Shown one piece after another: positions 34,690-42,203 of a stretch of DNA of 64,000 nt. Where the stretch lies: the NCBI GenBank assembly GCA_024699325.1, contig JAILPS010000009.1, positions 62,001-126,000 of the forward strand. The letters run 5' to 3'. This DNA is from Lachnospiraceae bacterium (GTDB lineage: Bacteria; Bacillota; Clostridia; Lachnospirales; Lachnospiraceae). The notes under the pieces were generated by a model. The model ran no database searches and was not told the origin of the DNA. It saw nothing but the letters and a program-made list of their open reading frames with translations. The first letter of the stretch is position 1. Every line of letters starts with the position of its first letter. The translations under genes were made by a program, and so were the position numbers.

Positions 34690-35913
34690 ATGGACAACAG
34701 TTATTTGACGCTGGATAAGTTTGAGGAGGCCACCGAGATAGTTTCTAAGGTTGCTGTTCAGACTAAGCTTGTATACAGCGATTATTTCAGCGCACAGACA
34801 GGCAACAAGGTATTCTTAAAGCCTGAGAATATGCAGCACACAGGAGCTTACAAGCTTCGAGGAGCATATTACAAGATCAGCACACTTAGCGATGAGGAGA
34901 GAGCCAAGGGATTAATCACCGCTAGCGCAGGAAACCACGCTCAGGGTGTTGCCTATGCCGCTAAGGCATACGGCTGCAGGGCAGTGATTGTCATGCCCAC
35001 ATCAACACCTCTCATCAAGGTTAACCGCACGAAGTCATACGGCGCTGAGGTTGTGCTCTACGGAGATGTCTACGACGAGGCATGTGAGTACGCCTATAAG
35101 CTCGCTGAGGAGCAGGGTCTCACATTTGTACATCCCTTCAACGATTTGGACGTGGCATGCGGACAGGGAACGATCGCCATGGAGATTATTAAGGAGCTCC
35201 CGACGGTTGACTACATTCTCGTGCCAATCGGCGGCGGCGGACTGGCAACAGGCGTGTCAACACTTGCCAAGCAGCTCAATCCCAAGATCAAGGTTATCGG
35301 CGTCGAGCCTGAAAATGCAGCCTGCATGAAGGCGTCACTTGAGGCCGGAAGCGTTGTCACACTTCCAAGCGTTTCAACAATAGCAGACGGCACAGCTGTC
35401 AAGACTCCGGGCGACAAGATATTCCCTTATATCCAGGAGAATATTGACGATATCATCACAGTTCCTGATGAGGAGCTTATCGTTTGCTTCCTCGACATGA
35501 TCGAGAACCACAAGATGGTAGTTGAAAACTCCGGCCTTCTCACAGTTGCAGCTCTTAAGCACCTGAATGTGAAGGGCAAGAAGGTCGTATCAATTCTCTC
35601 AGGCGGAAATATGGATGTCATCACCATGAGCTCTGTTGTTCAGAACGGTCTCATCCAGAGAGACAGAATCTTCACAGTCTCAGTTCTTCTTCCTGATAAG
35701 CCAGGACAGCTGGTTAAGGTTGCAAGCGTTGTGGCTGAGAACAATGGTAATGTCATCCGTCTCGAGCACAACCAGTTCGTTTCAATCAACAGAAATGCGG
35801 CAGTTGAGCTCAGAATCACCATGGAGGCCTTCGGCACAGAGCACAAGGCCCAGATCATCAAGGCTCTCGAGGAGGGCGGTTTCAAGCCGAAGCTGGTTAG
35901 ACCTTTAATGTAA
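34690..35913 (+). CDS. ilvA: Threonine ammonia-lyase (threonine dehydratase) with ACT domain
   Basis: Deaminates threonine to 2-oxobutanoate, the entry to isoleucine synthesis. The 407-residue protein is a fold-type II PLP enzyme: the Schiff-base lysine is K55 in GAYKLRGA, the cofactor-binding SAGNHAQG is near residue 78 and the Gly-rich phosphate loop GGGGLATG near 180. A single ACT domain occupies about 330-407, the usual clostridial form, which may be a biosynthetic or a degradative enzyme. Other ilv genes are absent. It separates ftsY from ylxM-ffh. An AGGAGG site precedes the ATG. Confidence 0.94.
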   Translation: MDNSYLTLDKFEEATEIVSKVAVQTKLVYSDYFSAQTGNKVFLKPENMQHTGAYKLRGAYYKISTLSDEERAKGLITASAGNHAQGVAYAAKAYGCRAVIVMPTSTPLIKVNRTKSYGAEVVLYGDVYDEACEYAYKLAEEQGLTFVHPFNDLDVACGQGTIAMEIIKELPTVDYILVPIGGGGLATGVSTLAKQLNPKIKVIGVEPENAACMKASLEAGSVVTLPSVSTIADGTAVKTPGDKIFPYIQENIDDIITVPDEELIVCFLDMIENHKMVVENSGLLTVAALKHLNVKGKKVVSILSGGNMDVITMSSVVQNGLIQRDRIFTVSVLLPDKPGQLVKVASVVAENNGNVIRLEHNQFVSINRNAAVELRITMEAFGTEHKAQIIKALEEGGFKPKLVRPLM

Positions 35914-35952
35914 TGTCCTAAGGGGAACCGCGAAGCGGGGGAACCTTGGGAC
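35914..35952. repeat. Imperfect inverted repeat after ilvA
   Basis: GTCCTAAGG pairs with CCTTGGGAC with one mismatch and encloses CCGC-GAA-GCGG, making a long two-part hairpin directly after the ilvA stop. There is no T-tract. Confidence 0.6.
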
Positions 35953-35956
35953 CTAC

Positions 35957-35996
35957 GCAAATGCCATTGCCGAAGGCAATTATAAATGGCATTTGC
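35957..35996. repeat. Perfect 12-bp inverted repeat with an inner hairpin
   Basis: GCAAATGCCATT (35957-35968) pairs with AATGGCATTTGC (35985-35996). Between them ATTGCC-GAA-GGCAAT (35966-35980) forms a second, partly competing hairpin. It looks like an intergenic palindromic element rather than a terminator, since no T-tract follows. Confidence 0.7.
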
Positions 35997-36018
35997 TGCC
36001 ATAACGCAAAAAATATCG

Positions 36019-36058
36019 CGTCTGTCAAGAAAAAACACTTGACAGACGTTTTGTTTTG
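36019..36058 (+). terminator. Rho-independent terminator downstream of ilvA
   Basis: CGTCTGTCAAG (36019-36029) and CTTGACAGACG (36038-36048) form a perfect 11-bp stem around an A-rich loop, followed by TTTTGTTTTG. It is 106 bases after the ilvA stop, behind two other hairpins. Confidence 0.85.
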
Positions 36059-36067
36059 TACTATTAT
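36039..36067 (+). promoter_or_regulatory. Sigma-A promoter for ylxM-ffh inside the terminator
   Basis: TTGACA (36039-36044) is a perfect -35 lying in the descending arm of the ilvA terminator. After a 17-base spacer comes -10 TATTAT (36062-36067). The ylxM start is 57 bases downstream. Confidence 0.8.
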
Positions 36068-36123
36068 GCTTGAGGTTGTGATATGTCAAGAGATTTTGCT
36101 TGACGCATTTGGGCGGTGAACAT

Positions 36124-36468
36124 ATGGAAAAGTTTGTAGAACAGACACTTTTATATGATTTCTATGGTGAGCTGCTCACGCAGCACCAGAAGGCGATTTA
36201 CGAGGAGGCTGTGTTTGAGGACATGGGCTATTCGGAGATTGCGCAGGAGCACGGGATATCCAGACAGGGCGTTTACGATCTGATCAAGAGATGTAACGCG
36301 ATACTTGAGGATTACGAGGATAAGCTCCATCTGGTTGAGAAGTTTTTGAAGACACGTGGCGATGTCACAAGGATGCGGGAGCTTGCAAGGAAGTTTAAGT
36401 CAGAGCATGACGAGGCGACTCTCGACGAGATGATTGGCATTGCAGATGATATATTAGCGAACAGCTAG
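36124..36468 (+). CDS. ylxM: YlxM (UPF0122) helix-turn-helix protein of the SRP operon
   Basis: A 114-residue protein with a sigma-like helix-turn-helix (MGYSEIAQEHGISRQGVYDLIKR, seen in two halves near residues 32-55). YlxM is always encoded before ffh in Firmicutes and has been shown in streptococci to modulate SRP assembly. I chose ATG 36124 because it gives the family N-terminus MEKFVEQT; a TTG at 36100 would add eight residues without a better ribosome binding site. ffh begins 10 bases downstream. A promoter is seen just upstream. Confidence 0.93.
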   Translation: MEKFVEQTLLYDFYGELLTQHQKAIYEEAVFEDMGYSEIAQEHGISRQGVYDLIKRCNAILEDYEDKLHLVEKFLKTRGDVTRMRELARKFKSEHDEATLDEMIGIADDILANS

Positions 36469-36478
36469 AAGGGGCAAT

Positions 36479-37816
36479 ATGGCATTTGAGAGCTTAACCG
36501 AAAAACTTCAGAATGTTTTTAAGGGACTGCGAAGCAAGGGCCGTCTTACCGAGGAAGATGTTAAGGCTGCTCTTAAGGAAGTTAAGATGGCTCTGTTAGA
36601 GGCCGACGTTAACTTTAAGGTAGTTAAGCAGTTTATAGGTTCTATTCAGGAGAGAGCAGTTGGAACACAGGTTTTAAACGGACTTAATCCCGGACAGACC
36701 GTAATCAAGATTGTTCACGAAGAGATGATCAAGCTCATGGGTGAGACCACCACAGAGCTTAAGCTTAGACCGTCCAACGAGATATCCGTCATCATGATGA
36801 TGGGTCTTCAGGGTGCTGGTAAGACAACAACAGTTGCGAAGATTGCCGGCAAACTCAAGGCGCAGGGAAGAAAACCGCTTCTTGTAGCCTGCGATATCTA
36901 CAGACCTGCAGCTATCAGGCAGTTGGAGATTAACGGCGAGAAGCAGGGAGTTCCGGTTTTCTCCATGGGAACCGAGCACGCGCCTGTCGACATAGTTAAG
37001 GCAGCACTTAATAAGGCTAAGGCAGAAAACTACAACGTAGTTTTAATCGATACAGCAGGTCGACTCCACATTGACGAGGCCATGATGGAGGAGCTGGTAG
37101 CAATCAAGGAGAATGTAACTCTTGACGAGTGTCTCCTCGTAATCGACGCCATGACTGGTCAGGACGCGGTAAATGTTGCGAAGGTCTTCGACGAGAAGAT
37201 TGGCATCGACGGAGTAGTCATCACCAAGATGGACGGCGACACCCGAGGCGGTGCAGCGCTCTCTGTAAGAGCGGTCACAGGCAAACCTATTCTCTATGTA
37301 GGTATGGGCGAGAAGCTCTCAGACCTCGAGCAGTTCTATCCGGACAGAATGGCCGGAAGAATCCTCGGCATGGGAGATGTGTTAACCCTTATCGATAAGG
37401 CACAGGCGGCAATCGACGAAGATAAGGCAAGAGAGATGGAGCAGAAGCTTCGCAAATCTCAGTTTGACTTTAACGATTACTTAGACTACATGGGCCAGAT
37501 GAAGAACATGGGCGGTCTCGGAGAGATACTTAAGCATCTGCCGGGCATGGGAAGCAAGATGGCTATCCCTGAGATTGACGACAAGCAGATAGCAAGAGTT
37601 GAGGCCATAATACTGTCCATGACCAAGAAGGAGAGGTCAAACCCTGACATACTCAATCCTTCGCGCAAGAACAGAATTGCCAGAGGCGCAGGCGTTGACA
37701 TCAGCGAAGTGAACAAGCTCATCAAGGGCTTCGAGCAGAGCAGAAAGATGATGAAGCAGCTGCCGGGAATGATGGGCGGCATGGGCAAGCGCGGGAAGTT
37801 CAAGCTTCCATTTTAA
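36479..37816 (+). CDS. ffh: Signal recognition particle protein Ffh (SRP54)
   Basis: GTPase that binds signal sequences and 4.5S/6S RNA and docks with FtsY. The 445-residue protein has an N domain at 1-90, P-loop GLQGAGKTTT at 109-118, DTAGR near 188 and TKMDG near 246. The M domain from about 300 carries the methionine-rich helices and the RNA-binding RIARGAG segment, and ends MKQLPGMMGGMGKRGK. Length is normal. It lies between ylxM and rpsP, the standard Firmicute order. The SRP RNA gene itself is not in this window. Confidence 0.98.
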   Translation: MAFESLTEKLQNVFKGLRSKGRLTEEDVKAALKEVKMALLEADVNFKVVKQFIGSIQERAVGTQVLNGLNPGQTVIKIVHEEMIKLMGETTTELKLRPSNEISVIMMMGLQGAGKTTTVAKIAGKLKAQGRKPLLVACDIYRPAAIRQLEINGEKQGVPVFSMGTEHAPVDIVKAALNKAKAENYNVVLIDTAGRLHIDEAMMEELVAIKENVTLDECLLVIDAMTGQDAVNVAKVFDEKIGIDGVVITKMDGDTRGGAALSVRAVTGKPILYVGMGEKLSDLEQFYPDRMAGRILGMGDVLTLIDKAQAAIDEDKAREMEQKLRKSQFDFNDYLDYMGQMKNMGGLGEILKHLPGMGSKMAIPEIDDKQIARVEAIILSMTKKERSNPDILNPSRKNRIARGAGVDISEVNKLIKGFEQSRKMMKQLPGMMGGMGKRGKFKLPF

Positions 37817-37882
37817 TCAGAGTTAAACGCATAGACGTTTACATATAATAATATTATTTTCTAAATCCAGGAGGAAAACAAA

Positions 37883-38125
37883 ATGGTAAAGTTAAGATTA
37901 AAGAGAATGGGTCAGAAGAAGGCACCTTTTTATAGAATAGTTGCTGCTGATCAGAGAGCACCTAGAGACGGTCGTTTCATCGAGGAGATCGGCTACTATG
38001 ATCCTACTAAGGATCCAAGCGTAATCAAGTTCGACGAGGAGAAGGCTAAGAAGTGGTTAGGCGCAGGCGCACAGCCTACAGAGACTGTTGCTAAGCTTCT
38101 TAAGGTTGCTGGTATCGAGAAGTAA
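37883..38125 (+). CDS. rpsP: 30S ribosomal protein S16
   Basis: An 80-residue small-subunit protein with the family start [20 protein letters not shown] and the [14 protein letters not shown] segment, shown here in parts. It has a strong AGGAGG site. It heads the rpsP-khpA-rimM-trmD-rplS run that is conserved in Firmicutes. The 66-base gap after ffh holds a TATAAT (37844-37849) without a clear -35, so a separate promoter is possible but unproven. Confidence 0.97.
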   Translation: MVKLRLKRMGQKKAPFYRIVAADQRAPRDGRFIEEIGYYDPTKDPSVIKFDEEKAKKWLGAGAQPTETVAKLLKVAGIEK

Positions 38126-38180
38126 TTTATCGCTAGGTTACCCAGGGGCTGTTTTAAACAGCAGATTTGGAGGTTAATTG

Positions 38181-38408
38181 ATGAAAGAATTAATAGAGGT
38201 GATTGCAAAATCACTGGTTGATTCTCCGGACGAGGTAGTTGTAACACAGACAGAGGAGGCTGATGAGATCATCATCGAGCTTCATGTTGCATCTTCTGAC
38301 ATGGGTAAGGTTATCGGTAAGCAGGGAAGAATTGCCAAGGCAATCAGATGCGTACTTAAGGCCGCAACTGTTAATGAAAAGAAGAAGGTTACACTGGAGA
38401 TTCAGTAA
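38181..38408 (+). CDS. khpA: KH-domain RNA-binding protein KhpA (YlqC)
   Basis: A 75-residue single KH domain. The RNA-contacting GxxG loop is in GKVIGKQGRIAKAIR, near residue 40. In streptococci and other Firmicutes KhpA pairs with KhpB/Jag to bind RNAs and influence division and cell-wall growth; KhpB is not in this window. I start at ATG 38181 rather than the TTG before it because TTGGAGG lies eight bases upstream. It sits between rpsP and rimM, its usual place. The 55-base gap before it holds a palindrome, GCTGTTTTAAACAGC, at 38148-38162. Confidence 0.93.
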   Translation: MKELIEVIAKSLVDSPDEVVVTQTEEADEIIIELHVASSDMGKVIGKQGRIAKAIRCVLKAATVNEKKKVTLEIQ

Positions 38409-38420
38409 CTTTAATTAATG

Positions 38421-38451
38421 GAGGCTGTAGTAGTTACAGCCTCTTATTTTT
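38421..38451 (+). terminator. Intra-operon terminator between khpA and rimM
   Basis: GAGGCTGTA (38421-38429) pairs with TACAGCCTC (38435-38443), followed by TTATTTTT. The T-tract runs directly into the rimM Shine-Dalgarno GAGG at 38452-38455, so it probably limits expression of rimM-trmD relative to rpsP. Confidence 0.85.
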
Positions 38452-38461
38452 GAGGTATGGC

Positions 38462-38983
38462 ATGACAGATTTAAAGGATTATTTCAGAATAGGAGTTATC
38501 ACAAGTCCCCACGGAGTTCACGGCGAAGTCAATGTTTTTCCTACAACTGACGACGTGAAGCGCTTTTCTGCGCTTAAGGAGGTCCTGATGGTTGGGCCCA
38601 GGGACGAGAGAGTTCTCCATGTCGAGGGCGTCAAATATTTCAAAAACATGGTTATTCTCAAGTTTAAGGAGTTTACGACCATGAACGAGACAGAGCTTCT
38701 TCGCCAGCGCGATCTGTATGTGGACAGAGCTCACGCGGTTAAGCTTGAGGAGGGAGAATATTTCATAAGCGACATCATAGGCTTAAATGTTGTGACTGAC
38801 GAGGGAGCAGACCTTGGCGTCATCACAGATGTCTTACAGACCGGAGCCAACGATGTGTATGCCGTGAAGATGAAAAACGGCAGGGAGGTTCTGCTTCCTG
38901 TAATTGACGAATGTATTCTGGACATTTCCCTTGAAGAAAAGAAGGTTTTAGTCCATGTCATGAAGGGATTACTGGAGGACTGA
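38462..38983 (+). CDS. rimM: Ribosome maturation factor RimM
   Basis: Assists 30S head assembly around S19 and 16S processing. The 173-residue protein has the RimM N domain (GVITSPHGVHGEVNV near residue 11) and a C-terminal PRC-barrel-like domain with VLLPVIDECILDIS. I start at ATG 38462, six bases after GAGG; an upstream TTG at 38450 overlaps that site. trmD starts one base after its stop. A terminator just upstream should reduce its transcription compared with rpsP and khpA. Confidence 0.95.
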   Translation: MTDLKDYFRIGVITSPHGVHGEVNVFPTTDDVKRFSALKEVLMVGPRDERVLHVEGVKYFKNMVILKFKEFTTMNETELLRQRDLYVDRAHAVKLEEGEYFISDIIGLNVVTDEGADLGVITDVLQTGANDVYAVKMKNGREVLLPVIDECILDISLEEKKVLVHVMKGLLED

Positions 38984-38984
38984 T

Positions 38985-39719
38985 ATGAAGTTTCATGTTA
39001 TGACACTTTTTCCTGACATGATCAGGGAGGGACTTGACAACAGCATAACAGGAAGAGCTATCGAGAAGGGGCTTATCGACGTGGAGACTGTCGATATCAG
39101 GGATTACAGCCACTCCAAAACCAGAAGGGTTGACGACTATCCATACGGCGGGGGCGCGGGCATGGTCATGCAGGCGGGACCTGTAGTGGAGTGTTTTGAG
39201 GACCTTAAGAAGAGGATTCCAGGCGACTGCCCTGTCATATACATGACGCCTCAGGGAAGGGTGTTTAACCAGAAGATTGCCGAGGAGTTAGCGCAGTACG
39301 AGGATGTTGTGTTCCTTTGCGGGCACTACGAGGGAATCGATGAGAGAGCGCTTGAGCTTATCGTCACGGACAATATTTCCATAGGGGATTTTGTGCTCAC
39401 AGGCGGAGAGCTTCCGGCCATGATGATGATTGACTGCATAAGCAGGCTGGTGCCGGGGGTTTTGAATAACGACAGCTCCGCAGAGATTGAGAGTTTTCAC
39501 GACAATCTCTTAGAGTATCCACAGTACACAAGACCTGAGGAATTCAGAGGGATGAAGGTTCCTGAGGTGCTTCTGTCAGGCCATCACGCAAACATCGAGA
39601 GATGGAGAAGAGAGCAGTCCATAGAGCGAACTCTTAAGTCGAGACCAGATCTTTTGGAGAATGCCAATCTCGACAAGAAGGATATTGAATATCTGCAAAA
39701 CATAAGGGATAAATATTGA
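38985..39719 (+). CDS. trmD: tRNA (guanine37-N1)-methyltransferase
   Basis: Methylates G37 next to the anticodon of tRNAs reading CNN and some others, preventing frameshifting. The 244-residue SPOUT enzyme has a trefoil-knot core with GHYEGIDERA near residue 114 and the GDFVLTGGELP segment near 140. The DYPYGGGAGMV motif near residue 50 is intact. It overlaps nothing but follows rimM by one base, with GGAGG inside the rimM end. A 147-base gap with a new promoter separates it from rplS. Confidence 0.97.
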   Translation: MKFHVMTLFPDMIREGLDNSITGRAIEKGLIDVETVDIRDYSHSKTRRVDDYPYGGGAGMVMQAGPVVECFEDLKKRIPGDCPVIYMTPQGRVFNQKIAEELAQYEDVVFLCGHYEGIDERALELIVTDNISIGDFVLTGGELPAMMMIDCISRLVPGVLNNDSSAEIESFHDNLLEYPQYTRPEEFRGMKVPEVLLSGHHANIERWRREQSIERTLKSRPDLLENANLDKKDIEYLQNIRDKY

Positions 39720-39729
39720 TAAAAAACAC

Positions 39730-39758
39730 TTGCAATTTTAAAATATATATGATATTGT
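39730..39758 (+). promoter_or_regulatory. Probable promoter for rplS
   Basis: -35 TTGCAA (39730-39735), 17-base spacer, -10 TATTGT (39753-39758). It would let L19 be made independently of rimM-trmD. Confidence 0.5.
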
Positions 39759-39799
39759 ACTATGGTTGCATGCTATGTTTAGCTTGTGATAATAATTTG

Positions 39800-39850
39800 C
39801 AATGTTCCGCTGTTACGAAAGGTATGCTTCGGCTAGTATTAAGAACATTG
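39800..39850 (+). ncRNA. Probable L19 ribosomal protein leader
   Basis: CAATGTTC (39800-39807) and GAACATTG (39843-39850) form a perfect 8-bp closing stem around a 35-base interior that includes a GC-TTCG-GC element. The structure ends four bases before the rplS GGAGGA site. Size and position fit the L19 autoregulatory leader known in low-GC Gram-positives, but I have not matched its covariance model. Confidence 0.45.
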
Positions 39851-39866
39851 GACTGGAGGACGAGTG

Positions 39867-40214
39867 ATGAACGATATCATCAAGAAGATTGAGGCTGAGC
39901 AGCTTAAGGCTAACGTAGACAGCTTCAGAGTAGGCGATACTGTTAAGGTATACGCTAGAATCAAAGAGGGAGAGAAGGAGAGAATCCAGATCTTCGAGGG
40001 TACTGTTACTAAGAGACAGAACGGTGGCATCCGTGAGACATTCACAGTTCGCAAGAACTCTAACGGTGTTGGCGTTGAGAGAACATGGCCTTTACATTCT
40101 CCAGCTGTAGAGAGAATTGAGGTTGTACGTGCCGGTAAGGTTCGTCGTGCTAAGCTCTTCTATCTCAGAGAGAGAACAGGCAAGAGTGCTAAGGTAAAGG
40201 AATTAGTAAAATAA
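39867..40214 (+). CDS. rplS: 50S ribosomal protein L19
   Basis: A 115-residue large-subunit protein located at the 30S-50S interface. Family segments include [16 protein letters not shown] near residue 19 and [15 protein letters not shown] near 68; the C-terminus is Lys/Arg-rich. I use ATG 39867, six bases after GGAGGA; a GTG three bases earlier is too close. It has its own promoter and a structured leader upstream and a strong terminator downstream, so it is likely monocistronic. Confidence 0.97.
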   Translation: MNDIIKKIEAEQLKANVDSFRVGDTVKVYARIKEGEKERIQIFEGTVTKRQNGGIRETFTVRKNSNGVGVERTWPLHSPAVERIEVVRAGKVRRAKLFYLRERTGKSAKVKELVK

Positions 40215-40225
40215 TTCTTCACTCG

Positions 40226-40251
40226 AAGGACAGCCTTTGGCTGTCCTTTTT
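40226..40251 (+). terminator. Rho-independent terminator after rplS
   Basis: AAGGACAGCC (40226-40235) and GGCTGTCCTT (40239-40248) form a 10-bp stem with a TTT loop followed by TTT. It is a strong terminator. Confidence 0.92.
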
Positions 40252-40268
40252 ATGTATCAGGGGGTTAT

Positions 40269-40700
40269 ATGAAGAAATTCACGCTTTTTCATTTTTTGAT
40301 GGCTGGTTCAGTAGTTTTACAGACTGTTTTAGGTCTGTTTTTGACATGTTTAGGTATCTACGGAGAGGCAGAGCTCTACACGCAGATTGACTGTTTCTTC
40401 CTGCATTTCATGTTTGTTCCAGGGGTGGTTTTGCTCTTATCCCTGCTGCATTTTCTTGTGTTTAAGAAGTACGAGAAGACGTATGAATTCCCTAAGACCG
40501 GCGCGTTTATGGCGCTTTGCGTGTGTTTTACAGGTCAGATCCTCGTGATATTATATGATCTTGTGCCCACAACATGGCCGGCAATGCTGTTTTGGTATAT
40601 TCTGGCATCTGTTGTGACAGCGGCTGTGGTTTTTGGCCTTAATATGATGTTTGTTCTGGGCTTTATGGCACTCGAAAAAACCAACGAGCAGGCAAAATAG
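40269..40700 (+). CDS. Four-helix membrane protein of unknown function
   Basis: I do not recognise this 143-residue protein. It has four hydrophobic helices at about residues 7-28, 42-65, 79-98 and 105-132, with short polar loops and a basic KKYEKTYEFPKTG segment after the second helix. There is no cleavable signal peptide and no enzymatic motif. The ATG follows AGGGGGT. It lies between the rplS terminator and the lepB promoter, with 67 bases behind it, so it may be transcribed alone. Codon use looks like its neighbours, so there is no sign of recent transfer. Confidence 0.8.
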   Translation: MKKFTLFHFLMAGSVVLQTVLGLFLTCLGIYGEAELYTQIDCFFLHFMFVPGVVLLLSLLHFLVFKKYEKTYEFPKTGAFMALCVCFTGQILVILYDLVPTTWPAMLFWYILASVVTAAVVFGLNMMFVLGFMALEKTNEQAK

Positions 40701-40702
40701 AC

Positions 40703-40731
40703 TTGTAATTTTTTAGTATAACTGATACTAT
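40703..40731 (+). promoter_or_regulatory. Promoter with inverted repeat for the first signal peptidase gene
   Basis: -35 TTGTAA (40703-40708), 17-base spacer, extended -10 TGaTACTAT with the hexamer at 40726-40731. TAGTAT (40714-40719) and ATACTA (40725-40730) form an inverted repeat overlapping the -10, a possible operator. Confidence 0.55.
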
Positions 40732-40767
40732 ATAAATGCTGTAATTCTATAAATAAGGGTTTGGATC

Positions 40768-41313
40768 ATGAAGAGATTAATCGAGAATGATTTTAATGAT
40801 CAGTTATCCTTTATAATAATAACAATATCGAAGCTGGCGCTTGTGAGCGTTGTGGCGATATACTGCTGGTATTATTTTGGCGCGACAACAACTAACAGGG
40901 GAAGTTCCATGAAGGAAACCCTAAGCGATCAGGACATAGTGCTTATTGACAAGCTTTCCTACAGTCTGTTTGAGCCGGACCGTTTTGATGTCATAGCATT
41001 TTCAAGAAGCGATGACACCACGGGAATCAAGAGAATCGTGGGGCTTCCGGGAGAGACCGTGACAATCATTGACGGAGTGATTATGATTGACGGGCAGCAG
41101 GTTAGCTGTGACTATATCGGGGCGATATCAACACCGGGAATAGCACAGAGCCCTGTGGTGGTGCCTGAGGGGTCTTATTTTGTGTTGAGCGATAACCCTA
41201 GCTTTGGCGAGGACAGCAGATACACGGACTTCGGTTTTGTTGACGGGGAGACGATCATCGGCAAGGTATGGTTTTGTATCTATCCAATTCCAGACCTGGG
41301 AATAGTAAGATAA
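40768..41313 (+). CDS. lepB: Signal peptidase I (divergent copy)
   Basis: Membrane protease that removes Sec signal peptides. The 181-residue protein has one N-terminal helix at about 15-35, the catalytic Ser47 in GSSMKETL and the general-base Lys88 in KRIVGLPGE. Two features are unusual: the Pro normally following the SM-x motif is Glu, and the usual GDNR box is degenerate (SDNPSFGEDSRY). The second copy at 42204 is more canonical there. Both catalytic residues are present, so activity is plausible. The two copies flank rbgA, an arrangement common in Firmicutes with at least one copy. Confidence 0.88.
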   Translation: MKRLIENDFNDQLSFIIITISKLALVSVVAIYCWYYFGATTTNRGSSMKETLSDQDIVLIDKLSYSLFEPDRFDVIAFSRSDDTTGIKRIVGLPGETVTIIDGVIMIDGQQVSCDYIGAISTPGIAQSPVVVPEGSYFVLSDNPSFGEDSRYTDFGFVDGETIIGKVWFCIYPIPDLGIVR

Positions 41314-41333
41314 TATTTGGATGTAATTAATAT

Positions 41334-42194
41334 ATGAGTGATAAGATAACCAATATCAACTGGTATCCCGGACATATGGCGAAGGCCAGACGGGAGATGC
41401 AGTCTGATGTCAAGCTCGTGGATATGGTGGTGGAGCTTCTTGATGCGAGAGCGCCGCTTAGTAGCCGCAATCCCGAGATTGATAAAATAGCAGGAAACAA
41501 GTTCAGATTAGTGCTTTTAAACAAGGCGGATCTTGCTGATGAAGCCACAAACAGAGCCTGGATATCCTATTTTGAAGCGCAGGGCATAACATGTATCGCC
41601 CTTGATTCAAGAAAAAGCTCAGTCAAGAAACCTGTAGTTAATGCCATAATGAAGGTTGCCGCGGCTAAGTTTGAGAGGGACAGGGCGAAGGGAATTCTAA
41701 ACCGACCCGTGAGGGTTATGGTCTGCGGTATCCCCAATGTGGGCAAGTCGACGCTTATCAATTCTGTCGCTGGAAGGGCGAGCACTAAGACCGGCAACAA
41801 GCCCGGAGTCACGAAGGCTAATCAGTGGATTAAGCTTAATAAGCAGGTGGAACTGCTTGACACGCCTGGACTATTGTGGCCGAAGTTTGAGGACCCAAGC
41901 GTTGGAATTCACCTCGCATTTCTGGGCTCGATTAACGACGATATTTTGGAAAAGCGAGAGCTTGCCATGCTGTTGATCGACGAGCTGTGCGCTATGGACA
42001 GGGCACTTGTGGCCGAGAGATATAATATTTCCTGCGAGGGAAGCGGGGCGGATATCCTGGAAGATATCGCGAAGGCCCGTTTAGTCCTTAAAAAGGGCGG
42101 AGAGCCTGACTATGACAGGACGGCTCTTATAGTAATAGACGATTTTAGAAACTGTAGAATGGGGAGGATCTCTCTTGAGAGACCTGCCAAATAA
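41334..42194 (+). CDS. rbgA: Ribosome biogenesis GTPase RbgA (YlqF)
   Basis: GTPase required for late 50S assembly. The 286-residue protein is circularly permuted: NKADL (G4) near residue 63 precedes the P-loop GIPNVGKST near 133, and DTPG is near 180. The N-terminus NINWYPGHMAKARRE is diagnostic and includes the histidine linked to catalysis. The C-terminal RNA-binding domain is present. It is separated from the first lepB by 20 bases and from the second by 9. The ylqF-rnhB neighbourhood is conserved in Firmicutes. Confidence 0.97.
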   Translation: MSDKITNINWYPGHMAKARREMQSDVKLVDMVVELLDARAPLSSRNPEIDKIAGNKFRLVLLNKADLADEATNRAWISYFEAQGITCIALDSRKSSVKKPVVNAIMKVAAAKFERDRAKGILNRPVRVMVCGIPNVGKSTLINSVAGRASTKTGNKPGVTKANQWIKLNKQVELLDTPGLLWPKFEDPSVGIHLAFLGSINDDILEKRELAMLLIDELCAMDRALVAERYNISCEGSGADILEDIAKARLVLKKGGEPDYDRTALIVIDDFRNCRMGRISLERPAK

Positions 42195-42203
42195 GGGGCG
42201 AAG

